Below are positions 8,306 through 17,185 of a stretch of DNA of 64,000 nt, piece by piece. Source of the stretch: Clostridia bacterium (GTDB lineage: Bacteria; Bacillota; Clostridia; Oscillospirales; Acutalibacteraceae). The notes under the pieces are model-generated. The model worked only from the letters and a program-made list of their open reading frames with translations. It searched no databases and was not told the DNA's origin. The stretch's first letter is position 1, and every line of letters starts with the position of its first letter. The stretch spans positions 1 to 64,000 of the forward strand of contig JAFQKB010000064.1 of the NCBI GenBank assembly GCA_017397125.1. The letters are read 5' to 3'. The position numbers and the translations under genes are program-made.

Positions 8306-8893
8306 ATGAAACCCTTGAATGAAAAGCAGCAAAAAGTATTGGCTTTTGTAAAAGACCGGCTGGGCGACGGCATCCCTCCCTCCGTGCGGGAGATCTGCGA
8401 GGCCACCGGCATCAAGTCCACCTCCACCGTCCACGCCTATCTCAAGCGGCTGGAGGACGAGGGCTACATCGACCGCCGCAGCGGTCTCAACCGGGCCATC
8501 CGTCTGCCCGGCGAGAGCGTCACCCGTGTCCCCCTGCTGGGTAAGGTCACCGCCGGTATGCCCATTCTGGCGGTGGAGGAGGTGGAGGACTACGTCCCCT
8601 TCTCCGGCGGCAGCCAGTATCCGGCGGGCGAGCTGTTCGCCCTGCGGGTCAGCGGTACCAGTATGATCAACGCCGGCATCCTGGACCGGGACGTGGTGAT
8701 CGTTCGCCGCACCAATACGGCGCAAAACGGCGACGTGGTGGTGGCGCTGGTGGGCGATGAGGCCACCGTCAAGCGCATCTACGTAGAGAAGGACCACATC
8801 CGGCTGCAGCCGGAGAACCCGGAGTATGAGCCTATCCTCGTCAAAGAGGCTGTGGTGCTGGGCAAGGTCATCTCTCTGGTGCGGTATTTCTGA
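8306..8893 (+). CDS. lexA: SOS repressor LexA
   Basis: LexA represses DNA-repair genes and self-cleaves with RecA-ssDNA. The 195-residue protein has an N-terminal winged helix (residues 1-65). The cleavage site is Ala83-Gly84, in VTAGMP. The S24 protease domain carries catalytic Ser119 (SGTSM) and Lys156 (ATVKR). AGGAGG lies 11 nt ahead of the ATG. The promoter carries two LexA-type operators. The stop codon overlaps the next start as TGATG, so the DUF523 gene is translationally coupled. Confidence 0.95.
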   Translation: MKPLNEKQQKVLAFVKDRLGDGIPPSVREICEATGIKSTSTVHAYLKRLEDEGYIDRRSGLNRAIRLPGESVTRVPLLGKVTAGMPILAVEEVEDYVPFSGGSQYPAGELFALRVSGTSMINAGILDRDVVIVRRTNTAQNGDVVVALVGDEATVKRIYVEKDHIRLQPENPEYEPILVKEAVVLGKVISLVRYF

Positions 8894-9336
8894 TGAAGCA
8901 GCCTACCTATCTCATCAGCGCCTGTCTGTGCGGTCAGTCCTGCCGCTACGACGGGGGCATCATTGATTATCCCGCCCTGCGGCGGCTGGTCCGGGAGGGC
9001 ACCGCCCTTCCCTATTGCCCGGAGTGTGCCGGCGGACTGCCCACACCCCGCAAGCCCTGCGAGATCCTGGGCGACCGGGTACTGGCGGCGGACGGCACCG
9101 ACTGCACCGCCGAATATACCCGGGGTGCCGCGGGGGCGCTGGAGCTCTGCCGCGCCCACGGCATCACCGCCGCCATACTCAAAGAGGGCAGCCCCAGCTG
9201 CGGTGCCCACCGCATCCGGGACGGCAGCCACACCGGCCGCAAAATACCGGGGATGGGGCTGACCGCCCGGCTGCTCAGCGAAAGCGGCATCGCCCTCTAC
9301 ACCGAGGAGCAGCTACCCGAAGGAATTGAAACGTAA
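8893..9336 (+). CDS. DUF523 family protein (YbbK-like)
   Basis: A 147-residue DUF523 protein. The family carries conserved cysteines, seen here as SACLCGQSCRYDGG near the N terminus, YCPEC in the middle and KEGSPSCG near residue 98. These suggest metal or thiol chemistry, but the function is unknown; the domain also occurs fused to DUF1722 in proteins linked to photolyase genes. The ATG overlaps the lexA stop codon by one base, so it should be induced with the SOS response, a testable hint of a DNA-damage role. Confidence 0.85.
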   Translation: MKQPTYLISACLCGQSCRYDGGIIDYPALRRLVREGTALPYCPECAGGLPTPRKPCEILGDRVLAADGTDCTAEYTRGAAGALELCRAHGITAAILKEGSPSCGAHRIRDGSHTGRKIPGMGLTARLLSESGIALYTEEQLPEGIET

Positions 9337-9341
9337 CAAAA

Positions 9342-9380
9342 AAAGCCGTCCCCAACCAATGGATGCGGACGGCTTTCGGT
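9342..9380. terminator. Bidirectional terminator
   Basis: A perfect 10-bp stem AAAGCCGTCC (9342-9351) with GGACGGCTTT (9367-9376). On the minus strand it is followed by seven T, ending the phosphate-symporter gene; on the plus strand it follows the DUF523 stop. Confidence 0.85.
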
Positions 9381-9385
9381 TTGTC

Positions 9386-11191
9386 TTAGGCCAGAGAATA
9401 CCGGGTGGCATACTCCTTAAAGGCGTCAACAAAGTCCTCGTTATCGTGCTTGACGCCACGCAGATAGGAGTGGACGTCGTATGCGTTGTGCTCGGTCTCG
9501 ATGATGGCCACCGCCACGTTGGAGCAATGGTCGGACACACGCTCCAGATTGGTCAGCGCATCCGACAGCACAAAGCCCATCTCGATGCTGCACTCGCCCT
9601 GACGCAGACGTCGGATGTGGTTGGAGCGGATCGCCGCGATCAGGTCGTCGATGACCTGCTCCAGCGGCTCCACCTGCCAGGCCAGTGCCGCATCGTTCTG
9701 CGCATAGGCCCGGTCGGTGATCTCAAGGATCTCCCGGATGGCCTCCACCAACACTCTCAGCTCCCCTTTGGCCTCAGCGGTGAAGGACAGCCCCTTTTGA
9801 TGCATCTCACGGGCACTGTCGGTCAGATTGAGGGCGTGGTCACCCAGGCGCTCAAAGTTGCCGATGGCGTGGAGCATCTTGGACACCACCTGAGAATCCT
9901 TTTCGGACAGGGAGCGGCTGGACAGCTGCACCAGATAGGTACCCAGCTTGTCCTCGTCCTCGTCCAGGGTCTTTTCGGCGGCGCGGATCTCCTCCACCAC
10001 CGTCTCGTCGTACTTTTCAAGCAGGCCGATGGCACGCATCACATTCGTATGGGCCAGGGCGCACATACCAACGGTGGCCGCGTTGCTCTCGGACACCGCC
10101 ACGGAGGGAGAATTGAGCAGGCGCTCGTCCAGGAACACACCGCGGGGCATTTTCTCCTCTTTGCCATCCGGCACCACCAGCTTGGCAAGCTTTTCCATCA
10201 GCTTGCCCATGGGCAGCAACAGAGCTGCGGTCAGCACGTTAAAGATGGAGTGGCACACCGCCACCGCAAAGGCACTGGCCTGACTGTAGTCGTGCAGGAA
10301 ACCGTAGATGGCGCCACCCTCGGAAAGCAGAGAATCAAACAGTATAAATGCCAGCAACCACACCACCGTGCCAATGAAATTCATGGCGAAGTGCAGCACC
10401 ACCACCCGTTTGGCATGGCGGTTGGTGCCGATGCTGGAGAGCAGCGAGGTAACGCAGGTGCCGATGTTGGCACCCATCACCAGCGGAATGGACATGGCGT
10501 TGGTGATCGCACCGCTCATAGCAAAGGTCTGCACGATACCGATAGTGGCGGCAGAGGACTGGACGATACCGGTGAACACCGTGCTGATGAGCAACAGCAG
10601 CAAGGGATCGCTGTAGCGGATCACCATATCGCCAAACTCTTTGAGCTCGGACAGGGGACCCACCGCATCGCCCATCATCTCCATACCGTAGATCAGCACC
10701 GCAAAGCCGATAAACACCGTACCGATGCTCTTGCGCTGGTCCTTCTTGGACATCATCACCATCACGGTACCGATCAGCGCCAGCACCGGAGCAAAGTTCT
10801 CCGGCTTGAGCATCAAAACGCCGATATTGCCGCTCTCGATGCCGGACATGGAAAGGATCCAGGAGGTAAAGGTGGTGCCGATATTGGCACCGTAAATGAC
10901 ATACAGCGTCTGGGACATGGTCATCAGACCGGAGTTGACCAGGCCCACCAGCATCACGGTGGTAGCGGAGGAGGACTGAACCGCGATGGTAATGGCAGCA
11001 CCCAGAATAATGCTGATAAAGGGGTTGGACGTGGCCGTTTTCAACGTGCGCTCCAGCTTTCCGCCGGACATCTTCTCCAGATTGCCGGACATCACGTTCA
11101 TACCGAACATAAAGAACACGAGACCTACGATCAATCCAATAATAATGGACAACCAATCGGACGCTTGCATGTCTGTAATGCTGATAGGCAT
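9386..11191 (-). CDS. Na+/phosphate cotransporter with C-terminal PhoU-like domain
   Basis: Sodium-dependent phosphate carrier of the NptA/YjbB family (601 residues). Two inverted repeats each carry the substrate-binding signature, QSSSATT near residue 72 and QSSAATIG near residue 205. About eight to ten membrane segments fill the N-terminal 320 residues, and a helical PhoU-type domain follows (about 350-595). The family may import or export phosphate. ATG 11191 has GGAGG 9 nt upstream; the TTG at 11200 abuts GGAGG and is rejected. It is monocistronic with a strong terminator. Confidence 0.9.
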   Translation of the reverse strand: MPISITDMQASDWLSIIIGLIVGLVFFMFGMNVMSGNLEKMSGGKLERTLKTATSNPFISIILGAAITIAVQSSSATTVMLVGLVNSGLMTMSQTLYVIYGANIGTTFTSWILSMSGIESGNIGVLMLKPENFAPVLALIGTVMVMMSKKDQRKSIGTVFIGFAVLIYGMEMMGDAVGPLSELKEFGDMVIRYSDPLLLLLISTVFTGIVQSSAATIGIVQTFAMSGAITNAMSIPLVMGANIGTCVTSLLSSIGTNRHAKRVVVLHFAMNFIGTVVWLLAFILFDSLLSEGGAIYGFLHDYSQASAFAVAVCHSIFNVLTAALLLPMGKLMEKLAKLVVPDGKEEKMPRGVFLDERLLNSPSVAVSESNAATVGMCALAHTNVMRAIGLLEKYDETVVEEIRAAEKTLDEDEDKLGTYLVQLSSRSLSEKDSQVVSKMLHAIGNFERLGDHALNLTDSAREMHQKGLSFTAEAKGELRVLVEAIREILEITDRAYAQNDAALAWQVEPLEQVIDDLIAAIRSNHIRRLRQGECSIEMGFVLSDALTNLERVSDHCSNVAVAIIETEHNAYDVHSYLRGVKHDNEDFVDAFKEYATRYSLA

Positions 11192-11422
11192 AGATTTCAA
11201 CCTCCAATTTGACGTTCTTCAGTACTGACACGTTTTTGGTTAATATAGAATCGGGTCGATGCCCGTCGTTGTTGCACACAAATGAGGGAAACTCCAAACT
11301 ACCCCATAATGATTAAATAGTAACACACACCGTGCCAAAATTCAATATTTCCTGCCAAATTTCTCCTTGTCAAATCTCATAAATTTTTCCCACATTTTAA
11401 TCAAAAAACATAATAAAAGTAA

Positions 11423-11452
11423 GAGAGCCGGGGCGCATACGCTCCGGCTCTC
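11423..11452 (-). terminator. Terminator of the EF-G paralogue
   Basis: GAGAGCCGG-type stem (11423-11431 with 11444-11452, extended by GC pairs) just after the stop codon of the leftward GTPase gene, followed by TTACTTTTATT on the minus strand. Confidence 0.65.
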
Positions 11453-11465
11453 CGTCTATGTTCTA

Positions 11466-13529
11466 TTAGTCTGCTTTGGCTCGGGCGGCAATGACCTTGT
11501 CCGCCACCGGCTTGGGCGCCTCTTCGTAGCGCTCAAAGGCCAGGGTGAAATAGCCACGGCCCTGGGTGGTGGAGCGCAGCATCACTGCGTAGTCACCCAT
11601 CTCGCCCTGGGGCACCTCGGCCTCGATGCAGGTCAGCTCGTCCTCGGCGGGGTTCATACCCAGCACGCGGCCGCGGCGCTTGTTGATGTCACCCATAATA
11701 TCGCCGGTATTGTCCGAGGGGACGTATACGGCCAGGTGCATCACCGGCTCCAGCAGGATGGGGTTGGCATCCGCGATACCGGCCTTATAGGCCAGAGAGG
11801 CAGCGGTCTTAAAGGCCATTTCGGAGGAGTCCACCGGGTGATAGGAGCCGTCCACCAGGGTGGCCTTGACGCCGACCAGAGGATAGCCGGCCAGCACGCC
11901 CTCTTTGGAGCAATCCTGCAGGCCCTTTTCCACCGCGGGGAAGTAGTTCTTGGGCACGGCGCCGCCGAACACCTTCTCCTCAAAGACCAGCTCGTCGCCC
12001 TCCCAGGGCTCGAACTCGATCCACACGTCGCCGAACTGGCCGTGGCCGCCGGACTGCTTCTTATGGCGACCCTGGACCTTCACCTTGCGGCGGATGGTCT
12101 CGCGATAGGCGACCTCCGGCTCGGTTAGGGTGACCTCGGCGCCGAATTTTGCCTTCAGGCGGGATACGATGATATCCAGATGCTGCTCGCCCATACCGGA
12201 CAGGATCAGCTCGCCGGTCTCGGTGTTCTTCTCCACCTTGATGGTGGGATCCTCTTCGGCCAGACGGGACAGACCGGTAGCGACCTTTTCCTCGTCGCCC
12301 TTTTTGACGGTGTTGACCGCCATGGACAGGCAGGGGCTATCGAAGGGAACGCCGGGCAGGGTCACGGGGCAGCTGGGGGCGCACAGGGTGTCGCCGGTGC
12401 CGGTGTTAACCAGCTTGGCCACAGCGCCGATATCGCCGGCGCCGATGAAGGGAGCCTCCTCCTGCTTTTTGCCGCGGACATAGAACAGCTTGCCCAGGCG
12501 CTCGGTGTCGCCGGTGCGGCTGTTGAGCAGCGCCATATCCGGCACCACCTTACCGCGGATGACCTTAAAGTACACCAGCTTACCGACGAAAGGATCCACC
12601 ACGGTCTTGAACACGGTGGCCACGGCGGGAGCGTTCTCGTCCACCTCCAGCTCCACGGCATCGCCGTTGGCGTCGGTGCCGGTCTCGCCGGCCACAGACT
12701 CGGCCCAGGGAGCCAGCCACAGCAGACCGGTCAGCAGCTGGTCGATGGCCTCCAGCTCAGCGGCAGAACCGCAGAACACGGGAGCGATCTCGCCCTTACG
12801 CACGCCGGAGGCGATGCCGTGGATGAGCTCGTCGGGGGTGAATTCCTCGCCGGAGAAGTATTTTTCCATCAATTCCTCGCTGGTCTCCGCCACCGCCTCG
12901 TTCATAGCGGTGCGCAGACCCTCCAGGCGGTGGCCCATATCCGGGATGGGTACCTGCTTCTGCTTACCATTCTCGTAGGTATAGGCACGGTACTCCAGCA
13001 GGTTGACGTAACACTCCACCTTGTGGTCCACCACGTGGGGGACGATCATCGGGCAGACCATGGGGCCAAACTTAGCCTTAAGGTCCTCGAACACTTTATA
13101 GAAATCCGCGCTCTCGCGGTCCAGCTTGTTAATAAAGAAGATGGTGGCGATGCCTTTTTTCTGGGCGGCGGCAAACGCCTTTTCGGCGCCGACAGACACA
13201 CCGCTCTTACCGGATACGACGATGACCGAGCTGCCGGCGGCGCGGATACCCTCGCGCAGGCCGCCCACAAAGTCAAACAAACCGGGAGTGTCCAGCAGGT
13301 TGATCTTGGTGCCCTTCCACTCCACCGGAACCAAAGAGGTGGAGACCGATACCTGGCGGCGGACCTCTTCGGGGTCGAAGTCGCTGACCGTATTACCATC
13401 CGCTACCTTACCCAGACGGTCTGCCTGATAGGCCAGGTAATACATAGCCTCGGTCAGAGACGTCTTACCGGAACCGGCATGGCCGGTCAGCGCCACGTTG
13501 CGGATGGTTTTTGCGTTGTAATTTTTCAT
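11466..13529 (-). CDS. Elongation factor G-like translational GTPase (EF-G paralogue)
   Basis: A 687-residue translational GTPase with the full five-domain EF-G plan. The P-loop GHAGSGKTS is at residues 16-24, switch II reads DTPGLFDF, and G4 reads NKLDR. Domains II-V follow, with the conserved EF-G stretch GGAVPKNYFPAVEKGL. The divergent VVSGKSGVSVGAEKA after switch II places it in the secondary EF-G-like clade of Bacillota rather than the canonical str-operon fusA; no ribosomal genes are adjacent. ATG 13529 has AAAGGG about 10 nt upstream. Its exact role (translocation, recycling or stress translation) is unknown. Confidence 0.85.
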   Translation of the reverse strand: MKNYNAKTIRNVALTGHAGSGKTSLTEAMYYLAYQADRLGKVADGNTVSDFDPEEVRRQVSVSTSLVPVEWKGTKINLLDTPGLFDFVGGLREGIRAAGSSVIVVSGKSGVSVGAEKAFAAAQKKGIATIFFINKLDRESADFYKVFEDLKAKFGPMVCPMIVPHVVDHKVECYVNLLEYRAYTYENGKQKQVPIPDMGHRLEGLRTAMNEAVAETSEELMEKYFSGEEFTPDELIHGIASGVRKGEIAPVFCGSAAELEAIDQLLTGLLWLAPWAESVAGETGTDANGDAVELEVDENAPAVATVFKTVVDPFVGKLVYFKVIRGKVVPDMALLNSRTGDTERLGKLFYVRGKKQEEAPFIGAGDIGAVAKLVNTGTGDTLCAPSCPVTLPGVPFDSPCLSMAVNTVKKGDEEKVATGLSRLAEEDPTIKVEKNTETGELILSGMGEQHLDIIVSRLKAKFGAEVTLTEPEVAYRETIRRKVKVQGRHKKQSGGHGQFGDVWIEFEPWEGDELVFEEKVFGGAVPKNYFPAVEKGLQDCSKEGVLAGYPLVGVKATLVDGSYHPVDSSEMAFKTAASLAYKAGIADANPILLEPVMHLAVYVPSDNTGDIMGDINKRRGRVLGMNPAEDELTCIEAEVPQGEMGDYAVMLRSTTQGRGYFTLAFERYEEAPKPVADKVIAARAKAD

Positions 13530-13646
13530 GGATGCACGCCCTTTCTGATAACCCATCCTCCGTCTTTGGCTAATTCGCATAGCAAAAAGACGGAAAATAG
13601 GATATTTTGCACAAAATTCACCAACAGATGTCGTTGGTTTTATACG

Positions 13647-13675
13647 ATTATACTACATCCCGGGCGGTTTGACAA
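13647..13675 (-). promoter_or_regulatory. Promoter of the EF-G paralogue
   Basis: TTGTCA (13670-13675) and TATAAT (13647-13652) on the minus strand with a 17-bp spacer. Confidence 0.8.
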
Positions 13676-13713
13676 CTGTTTTTTAGTAAAAAATTGAAAA
13701 TTCCGTGATTTTT

Positions 13714-13725
13714 TGCTTTAAAGCA
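13714..13725. promoter_or_regulatory. Palindrome TGCTTTAAAGCA
   Basis: A perfect 12-bp palindrome identical to the one at 55689-55700 in the aryl-acid cluster, here about 39 bp upstream of the EF-G paralogue -35 element. It may be a binding site for the same regulator, or chance. Confidence 0.35.
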
Positions 13726-13861
13726 GAAAACAGGCAGGAAAATATCTCCATATATATAATTTATACATATAGATAAGGCGGCCGGTCCTTCCCTACCCCT
13801 ACAAAAACGGCGACACAAAATTGTGCATTTCGACAAATTTGGAAAAATCATCAAATCCCTC

Positions 13862-13890
13862 TTTACAATCACGTGACCGTATGATATAAT
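13862..13890 (+). promoter_or_regulatory. Promoter of the DUF1836-nfeD-flotillin operon
   Basis: TTTACA (13862-13867) and TATAAT (13885-13890), spacer 17 bp, 28 bp ahead of the first ATG. Confidence 0.8.
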
Positions 13891-13918
13891 CATATCAACC
13901 TGATTAGGAGGTGGCGTA

Positions 13919-14470
13919 ATGGCTACTACACTTCCGGGGACTACGATCGAAGTCTCCGGTATCCACAAGGGGGTTTCGCGGCAGCTGTTTGACGGCATCT
14001 TTGCCGCCGGCGGCATCACTCTGTCCCAGGTGTCGGTGATGACCGACCTGGAGCCCTATCGGATACAGAACTGGGTCAAGCGTGGCTTTGTGTCCCCGCC
14101 CCTGCGTCGGCAGTACACCAAAGACCAGTTTGCCCGCATTGTCATCATAAACATGCTGTGCGAGTCTCTGCAGCTGGACCGCATCTGCAGTCTGCTGTCC
14201 TATATCAACGGCAATCTCAGCGACGATAGCGACGACGTCATCAGCGACAGCGAGCTGTACCACCGCTATACCGATATGATCGCCGACACCGGCGGCACCA
14301 TCAGCCACACGTCTATCCGGCAGGCGGCGCACAAGGCCGCCGCCGACTTTACGGAGCCGGTGTCCGGTGCCCGGGAGCGGCTGGAGAAGACCCTGCTGGT
14401 GATGGCCTACGCCCACTACGCATCCATCGCCCGGCGCACCGCAGAGGAAACGTTGTCATACCTGCTGTAA
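13919..14470 (+). CDS. DUF1836 domain protein, predicted DNA-binding
   Basis: A 183-residue DUF1836 protein. The central motif (residues about 33-75) reads ITLSQVSVMTDLEPYRIQNW followed by VKRGFVSPP, a MerR-like helix-turn-helix and wing pattern. The remainder is helical. The family is uncharacterised but probably regulatory. ATG 13919 follows TTAGGAGGTG. It is the first gene of an operon with nfeD and flotillin genes (27-bp gap), so it could regulate that membrane-microdomain operon; this is inference. Confidence 0.8.
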   Translation: MATTLPGTTIEVSGIHKGVSRQLFDGIFAAGGITLSQVSVMTDLEPYRIQNWVKRGFVSPPLRRQYTKDQFARIVIINMLCESLQLDRICSLLSYINGNLSDDSDDVISDSELYHRYTDMIADTGGTISHTSIRQAAHKAAADFTEPVSGARERLEKTLLVMAYAHYASIARRTAEETLSYLL

Positions 14471-14497
14471 CCGGCAGAATATAGAGGAGGAATGTAT

Positions 14498-15193
14498 ATG
14501 TTAGCTTGGTGGGACTCTTTGAGTCTGATATCCCAGATCTTTGCCTGCATCGCCATCCCCACCACGGTGGTGCTGGCCATCCAGACCATATTGATGCTCA
14601 TCGGCCTGGATACCGACGGCGCCGACGGCGCGGATATATCCATCGACCACGATATCGGCGATCTGGACACGGACGCCCTGGACGTGGATGCGCTGGATAC
14701 CGGCGATATAGGCGCAGGCATGGATATGGCCGACGGCGTGTTCGGCGAGGACGTGCCGCTGAGCGACCCCGACCCCTCCGGCCTGGACGGTCTGCGCATC
14801 TTCTCGGTGCGGGGCATCATCGCCTTTTTGGTGGTGTTCGGCTGGGTCGGTTACGTCATGGATAGCACCGGTGCGGCGCTGTGGCTCTCCCTGCCGGTGG
14901 CGGCGGTGTGCGGCATCGGCACCATGGTGCTGATGGCGCTGCTGCTGCGGGCGGTGATGGGGCTGCGCAACAACGGCAACATCAACAACCGCAACGCCAT
15001 TGGCACCGCCGGCCGTGTGTATCTCACCATCCCCCCGGCCCGCTCCGGCGAGGGCAAGGTGAACGTGCTGCTCCAGGGCTCGTACGTAGAGCGGGATGCG
15101 GTCACCGACGAGGACACCCCTCTCCCCACCGGCTCTGAGGTGGTGGTGGTTGGCCTCAGCGGCCAGACCACTCTGGTGGTCAAACGCAAATAA
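14498..15193 (+). CDS. NfeD-like membrane protein
   Basis: Partner of flotillin (compare YuaF-FloT in Bacillus). The 231-residue protein begins with a membrane segment (residues 10-35). A strikingly acidic stretch follows, with tandem Asp motifs such as DLDTDALDVDALD (about residues 40-75). Two more membrane helices (about 98-145) and a C-terminal NfeD OB-fold domain (about 160-231) complete it. ATG 14498 is preferred over 14492 because AGAGGAGG then has 7-nt spacing. The acidic insert between helix 1 and helix 2 is unusually long and might bind cations. Confidence 0.82.
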   Translation: MLAWWDSLSLISQIFACIAIPTTVVLAIQTILMLIGLDTDGADGADISIDHDIGDLDTDALDVDALDTGDIGAGMDMADGVFGEDVPLSDPDPSGLDGLRIFSVRGIIAFLVVFGWVGYVMDSTGAALWLSLPVAAVCGIGTMVLMALLLRAVMGLRNNGNINNRNAIGTAGRVYLTIPPARSGEGKVNVLLQGSYVERDAVTDEDTPLPTGSEVVVVGLSGQTTLVVKRK

Positions 15194-15285
15194 ATCCATA
15201 CTCACCCCGGACAAAACCGGGGTGTGCAGCAAATCCCCTGTCCGCCCACACAACAACGTATTAAATTAATTGGAGGTATGTATTT
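15194..15285 (+). other. Intercistronic hairpin between nfeD and flotillin genes
   Basis: CACCCCGG (about 15204-15211) pairs with CCGGGGTG (about 15218-15225). No T-tract follows, so it is more likely an mRNA processing or stability element than a terminator. Confidence 0.4.
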
Positions 15286-16668
15286 ATGGGTCCCGGTACT
15301 ATTTTTCTCATCACTGCGCTCATCCTGGTAGTTGTTTCCTTCCTGATCTGGGTGTGCTCCCGCTACAAAAAGTGTCCCTCGGATAAGATCATGGTGGTCT
15401 ACGGCTCCATCGGCAAAAACAAGGACGGCACCAACCGCAGCGCCAAGTGTATCCACGGCGGCGCCGAGTTTGTCATCCCGGTGTTCCAGTCCTACGCCTT
15501 CCTGGATCTGACCCCCATCTCTATCCAGGTGGATCTGAAGAACGCCCTGTCCCGTCAGAACATCCGCATCGACGTGCCCTCCCGCTTTACGGTGGGTATC
15601 TCCACCGAGCCGGGCGTGATGCAGAACGCCGCCGAGCGTCTGCTGGGTCTGCAGCTGTCTGAGATCCAGGAGCTGTCCAAGGACATCATCTTCGGTCAGC
15701 TGCGTCTGATCATCGCCACCATGGACATTGAGGAGATCAACACCGACCGCGATAAGTTCCTGGCGGCGGTCAGCAGCAACGTGGAGACCGAGCTGAAAAA
15801 GATCGGTCTGCGGCTCATCAACGTGAACGTGACCGATATCAGCGACGAGTCCGGCTACATCGCCGCTCTGGGTAAAGAGGCGGCTGCCAAGGCCATTAAC
15901 GACGCCAAGAAGAGCGTGGCCGAGCAGGAGCGCGACGGCTCTATCGGTGAGGCCAACGCCCACATGGACCAGCGTATTAAGGTGTCCGAGGCCGACTCCA
16001 TCGCCATCCAGGGTGAGAACGAGGCCAAGATGAAGATCGCCATGTCCGACGCCGCCCTGAAGGAAAAAGAGGCCGAGGCTCTGAAGATCGCCACCACCGC
16101 CGAAAAGATCCAGGCCGCCAAGGCTCTGGAGGAGTCCTACGCCGCCGAGCGGGCCGCTGAAGAGGCCCGCCGCTCTACGGAGCAGGCCACCCTGGAGGCA
16201 GACATCATCGTGCAGGCCGAGGCCAAAAAGCGGGAGATGGAGCTGGAGGCCGAGGCCGAGGCTGAGCAGATCCGCCGCAAGGCCAAGGGTGAGGCGGATG
16301 CCATCTATGCCAAGATGGAGGCCGAGGCCCGCGGTATGGAAGAGATCCTGAAGAAGCAGGCGGCCGGTTTTGCCGAGATCGTCAAGTCCGCCGGCGGCGA
16401 CCCCGAGGCGGCCCTCAAGCTGCTCATCGCCGACAAGTTGGAGGAGCTGATGAAGGTCCAGGTAGAGGCGGTCAAGAACATCAAGATCGACAAGGTCACC
16501 GTGTGGGACAACGGCCAGAGCGCGGACGGCAAAAACGCCACCGCCGGCTTTATCTCCGGTATGATGAAGTCGGTGCCGCCCCTGGAGGAGGTCTTCTCCA
16601 TGGCCGGTATGCAGCTGCCTGAGATTTTGGGTAAGAAAGCCGAACCCGAGCTCACCGCTGCGGAGTAA
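15286..16668 (+). CDS. floT: Flotillin-like SPFH protein
   Basis: Scaffold protein of functional membrane microdomains (460 residues). An N-terminal hydrophobic hairpin segment (residues 4-24) anchors it. The SPFH/PHB domain spans about 30-200. A long charged coiled coil rich in EAEAEAEQ-type repeats (about 205-370) supports oligomerisation, and the tail ends in PPLEEVFSMAGMQLPEILG, typical of flotillins. TTGGAGG lies ahead of the ATG. Operon order nfeD-floT matches yuaF-floT of Bacillus subtilis, which supports the call. Confidence 0.92.
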   Translation: MGPGTIFLITALILVVVSFLIWVCSRYKKCPSDKIMVVYGSIGKNKDGTNRSAKCIHGGAEFVIPVFQSYAFLDLTPISIQVDLKNALSRQNIRIDVPSRFTVGISTEPGVMQNAAERLLGLQLSEIQELSKDIIFGQLRLIIATMDIEEINTDRDKFLAAVSSNVETELKKIGLRLINVNVTDISDESGYIAALGKEAAAKAINDAKKSVAEQERDGSIGEANAHMDQRIKVSEADSIAIQGENEAKMKIAMSDAALKEKEAEALKIATTAEKIQAAKALEESYAAERAAEEARRSTEQATLEADIIVQAEAKKREMELEAEAEAEQIRRKAKGEADAIYAKMEAEARGMEEILKKQAAGFAEIVKSAGGDPEAALKLLIADKLEELMKVQVEAVKNIKIDKVTVWDNGQSADGKNATAGFISGMMKSVPPLEEVFSMAGMQLPEILGKKAEPELTAAE

Positions 16669-16694
16669 AGGTACATACTCCTGAGGTGAACGCT

Positions 16695-17177
16695 ATGCGC
16701 AAAAAGATAATGTTTCTGTTTTCGTTTTTACTGTCGCTCGTGCTGTGCGGTTTGGTGCTGTTTGTGCCTATGGGCGAGCGTGGTATGTTGTGGAACAGTC
16801 CCTGCGTCAACGCCTACAGCCTTTTCTGCGCAATATTTCTCGTAATAAACACCATCTTGCTGTGCGATATAGTTTTCAGCAAAAAGGGGTCTATTTTCGG
16901 TGAAAAGCCCTACACGCAAGAACGGCCGATCATCGAAGAAAAGAAACGGCAAGTCACCGCCGTGGTGATGACCTTCTTTGAGATGCCGCTGTTATTAACG
17001 GTCTTTTTTATCAATGACGGTTGGAAAATGGCAGCAGGCTCTGGTTTGTGTCTGGCGGGGTTGTTGCTGGGGTTGCTCATTGGAGAAATGTCTGCCAACA
17101 ACCTGCGACGCAGCTTTGCCGAGACGGAACAGCGCGAACTAAAAGAGCAACTGCGCAAAGAAGAGGGCTATCGATAA
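16695..17177 (+). CDS. Small multipass membrane protein, unknown
   Basis: Not assigned to a family. About 160 residues with four hydrophobic segments (roughly 4-24, 38-60, 92-112, 118-138), a charged loop after the second, and a basic/acidic C-terminal tail. ATG 16695 is preferred over GTG 16686 because TGAGGTG then acts as the ribosome site. It lies 26 bp after the flotillin gene and may be co-transcribed with it. Confidence 0.65.
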   Translation: MRKKIMFLFSFLLSLVLCGLVLFVPMGERGMLWNSPCVNAYSLFCAIFLVINTILLCDIVFSKKGSIFGEKPYTQERPIIEEKKRQVTAVVMTFFEMPLLLTVFFINDGWKMAAGSGLCLAGLLLGLLIGEMSANNLRRSFAETEQRELKEQLRKEEGYR

Positions 17178-17185
17178 AAAACGCG

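Larger units (their letters stand above)
13530..13918. other. Intergenic region between divergent EF-G-like and DUF1836 genes
   Basis: The 389 bp hold a leftward promoter (13647-13675), a short hairpin in the leader (CCAACA/GTTGG, 13621-13639), a perfect 12-bp palindrome (13714-13725) and a rightward promoter (13862-13890). Between 13726 and 13861 I see only AT-rich sequence and a GC-rich patch, with no gene. Confidence 0.6.

Noticed and set aside
9326..11212. 628-codon open frame opposite the phosphate symporter
   Set aside because: His/Gln/Gly-rich shadow translation overlapping a clear membrane transporter gene on the other strand.
12180..13697. 505-codon open frame opposite the EF-G paralogue
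   Set aside because: Antisense shadow; the opposite strand encodes a full five-domain GTPase.
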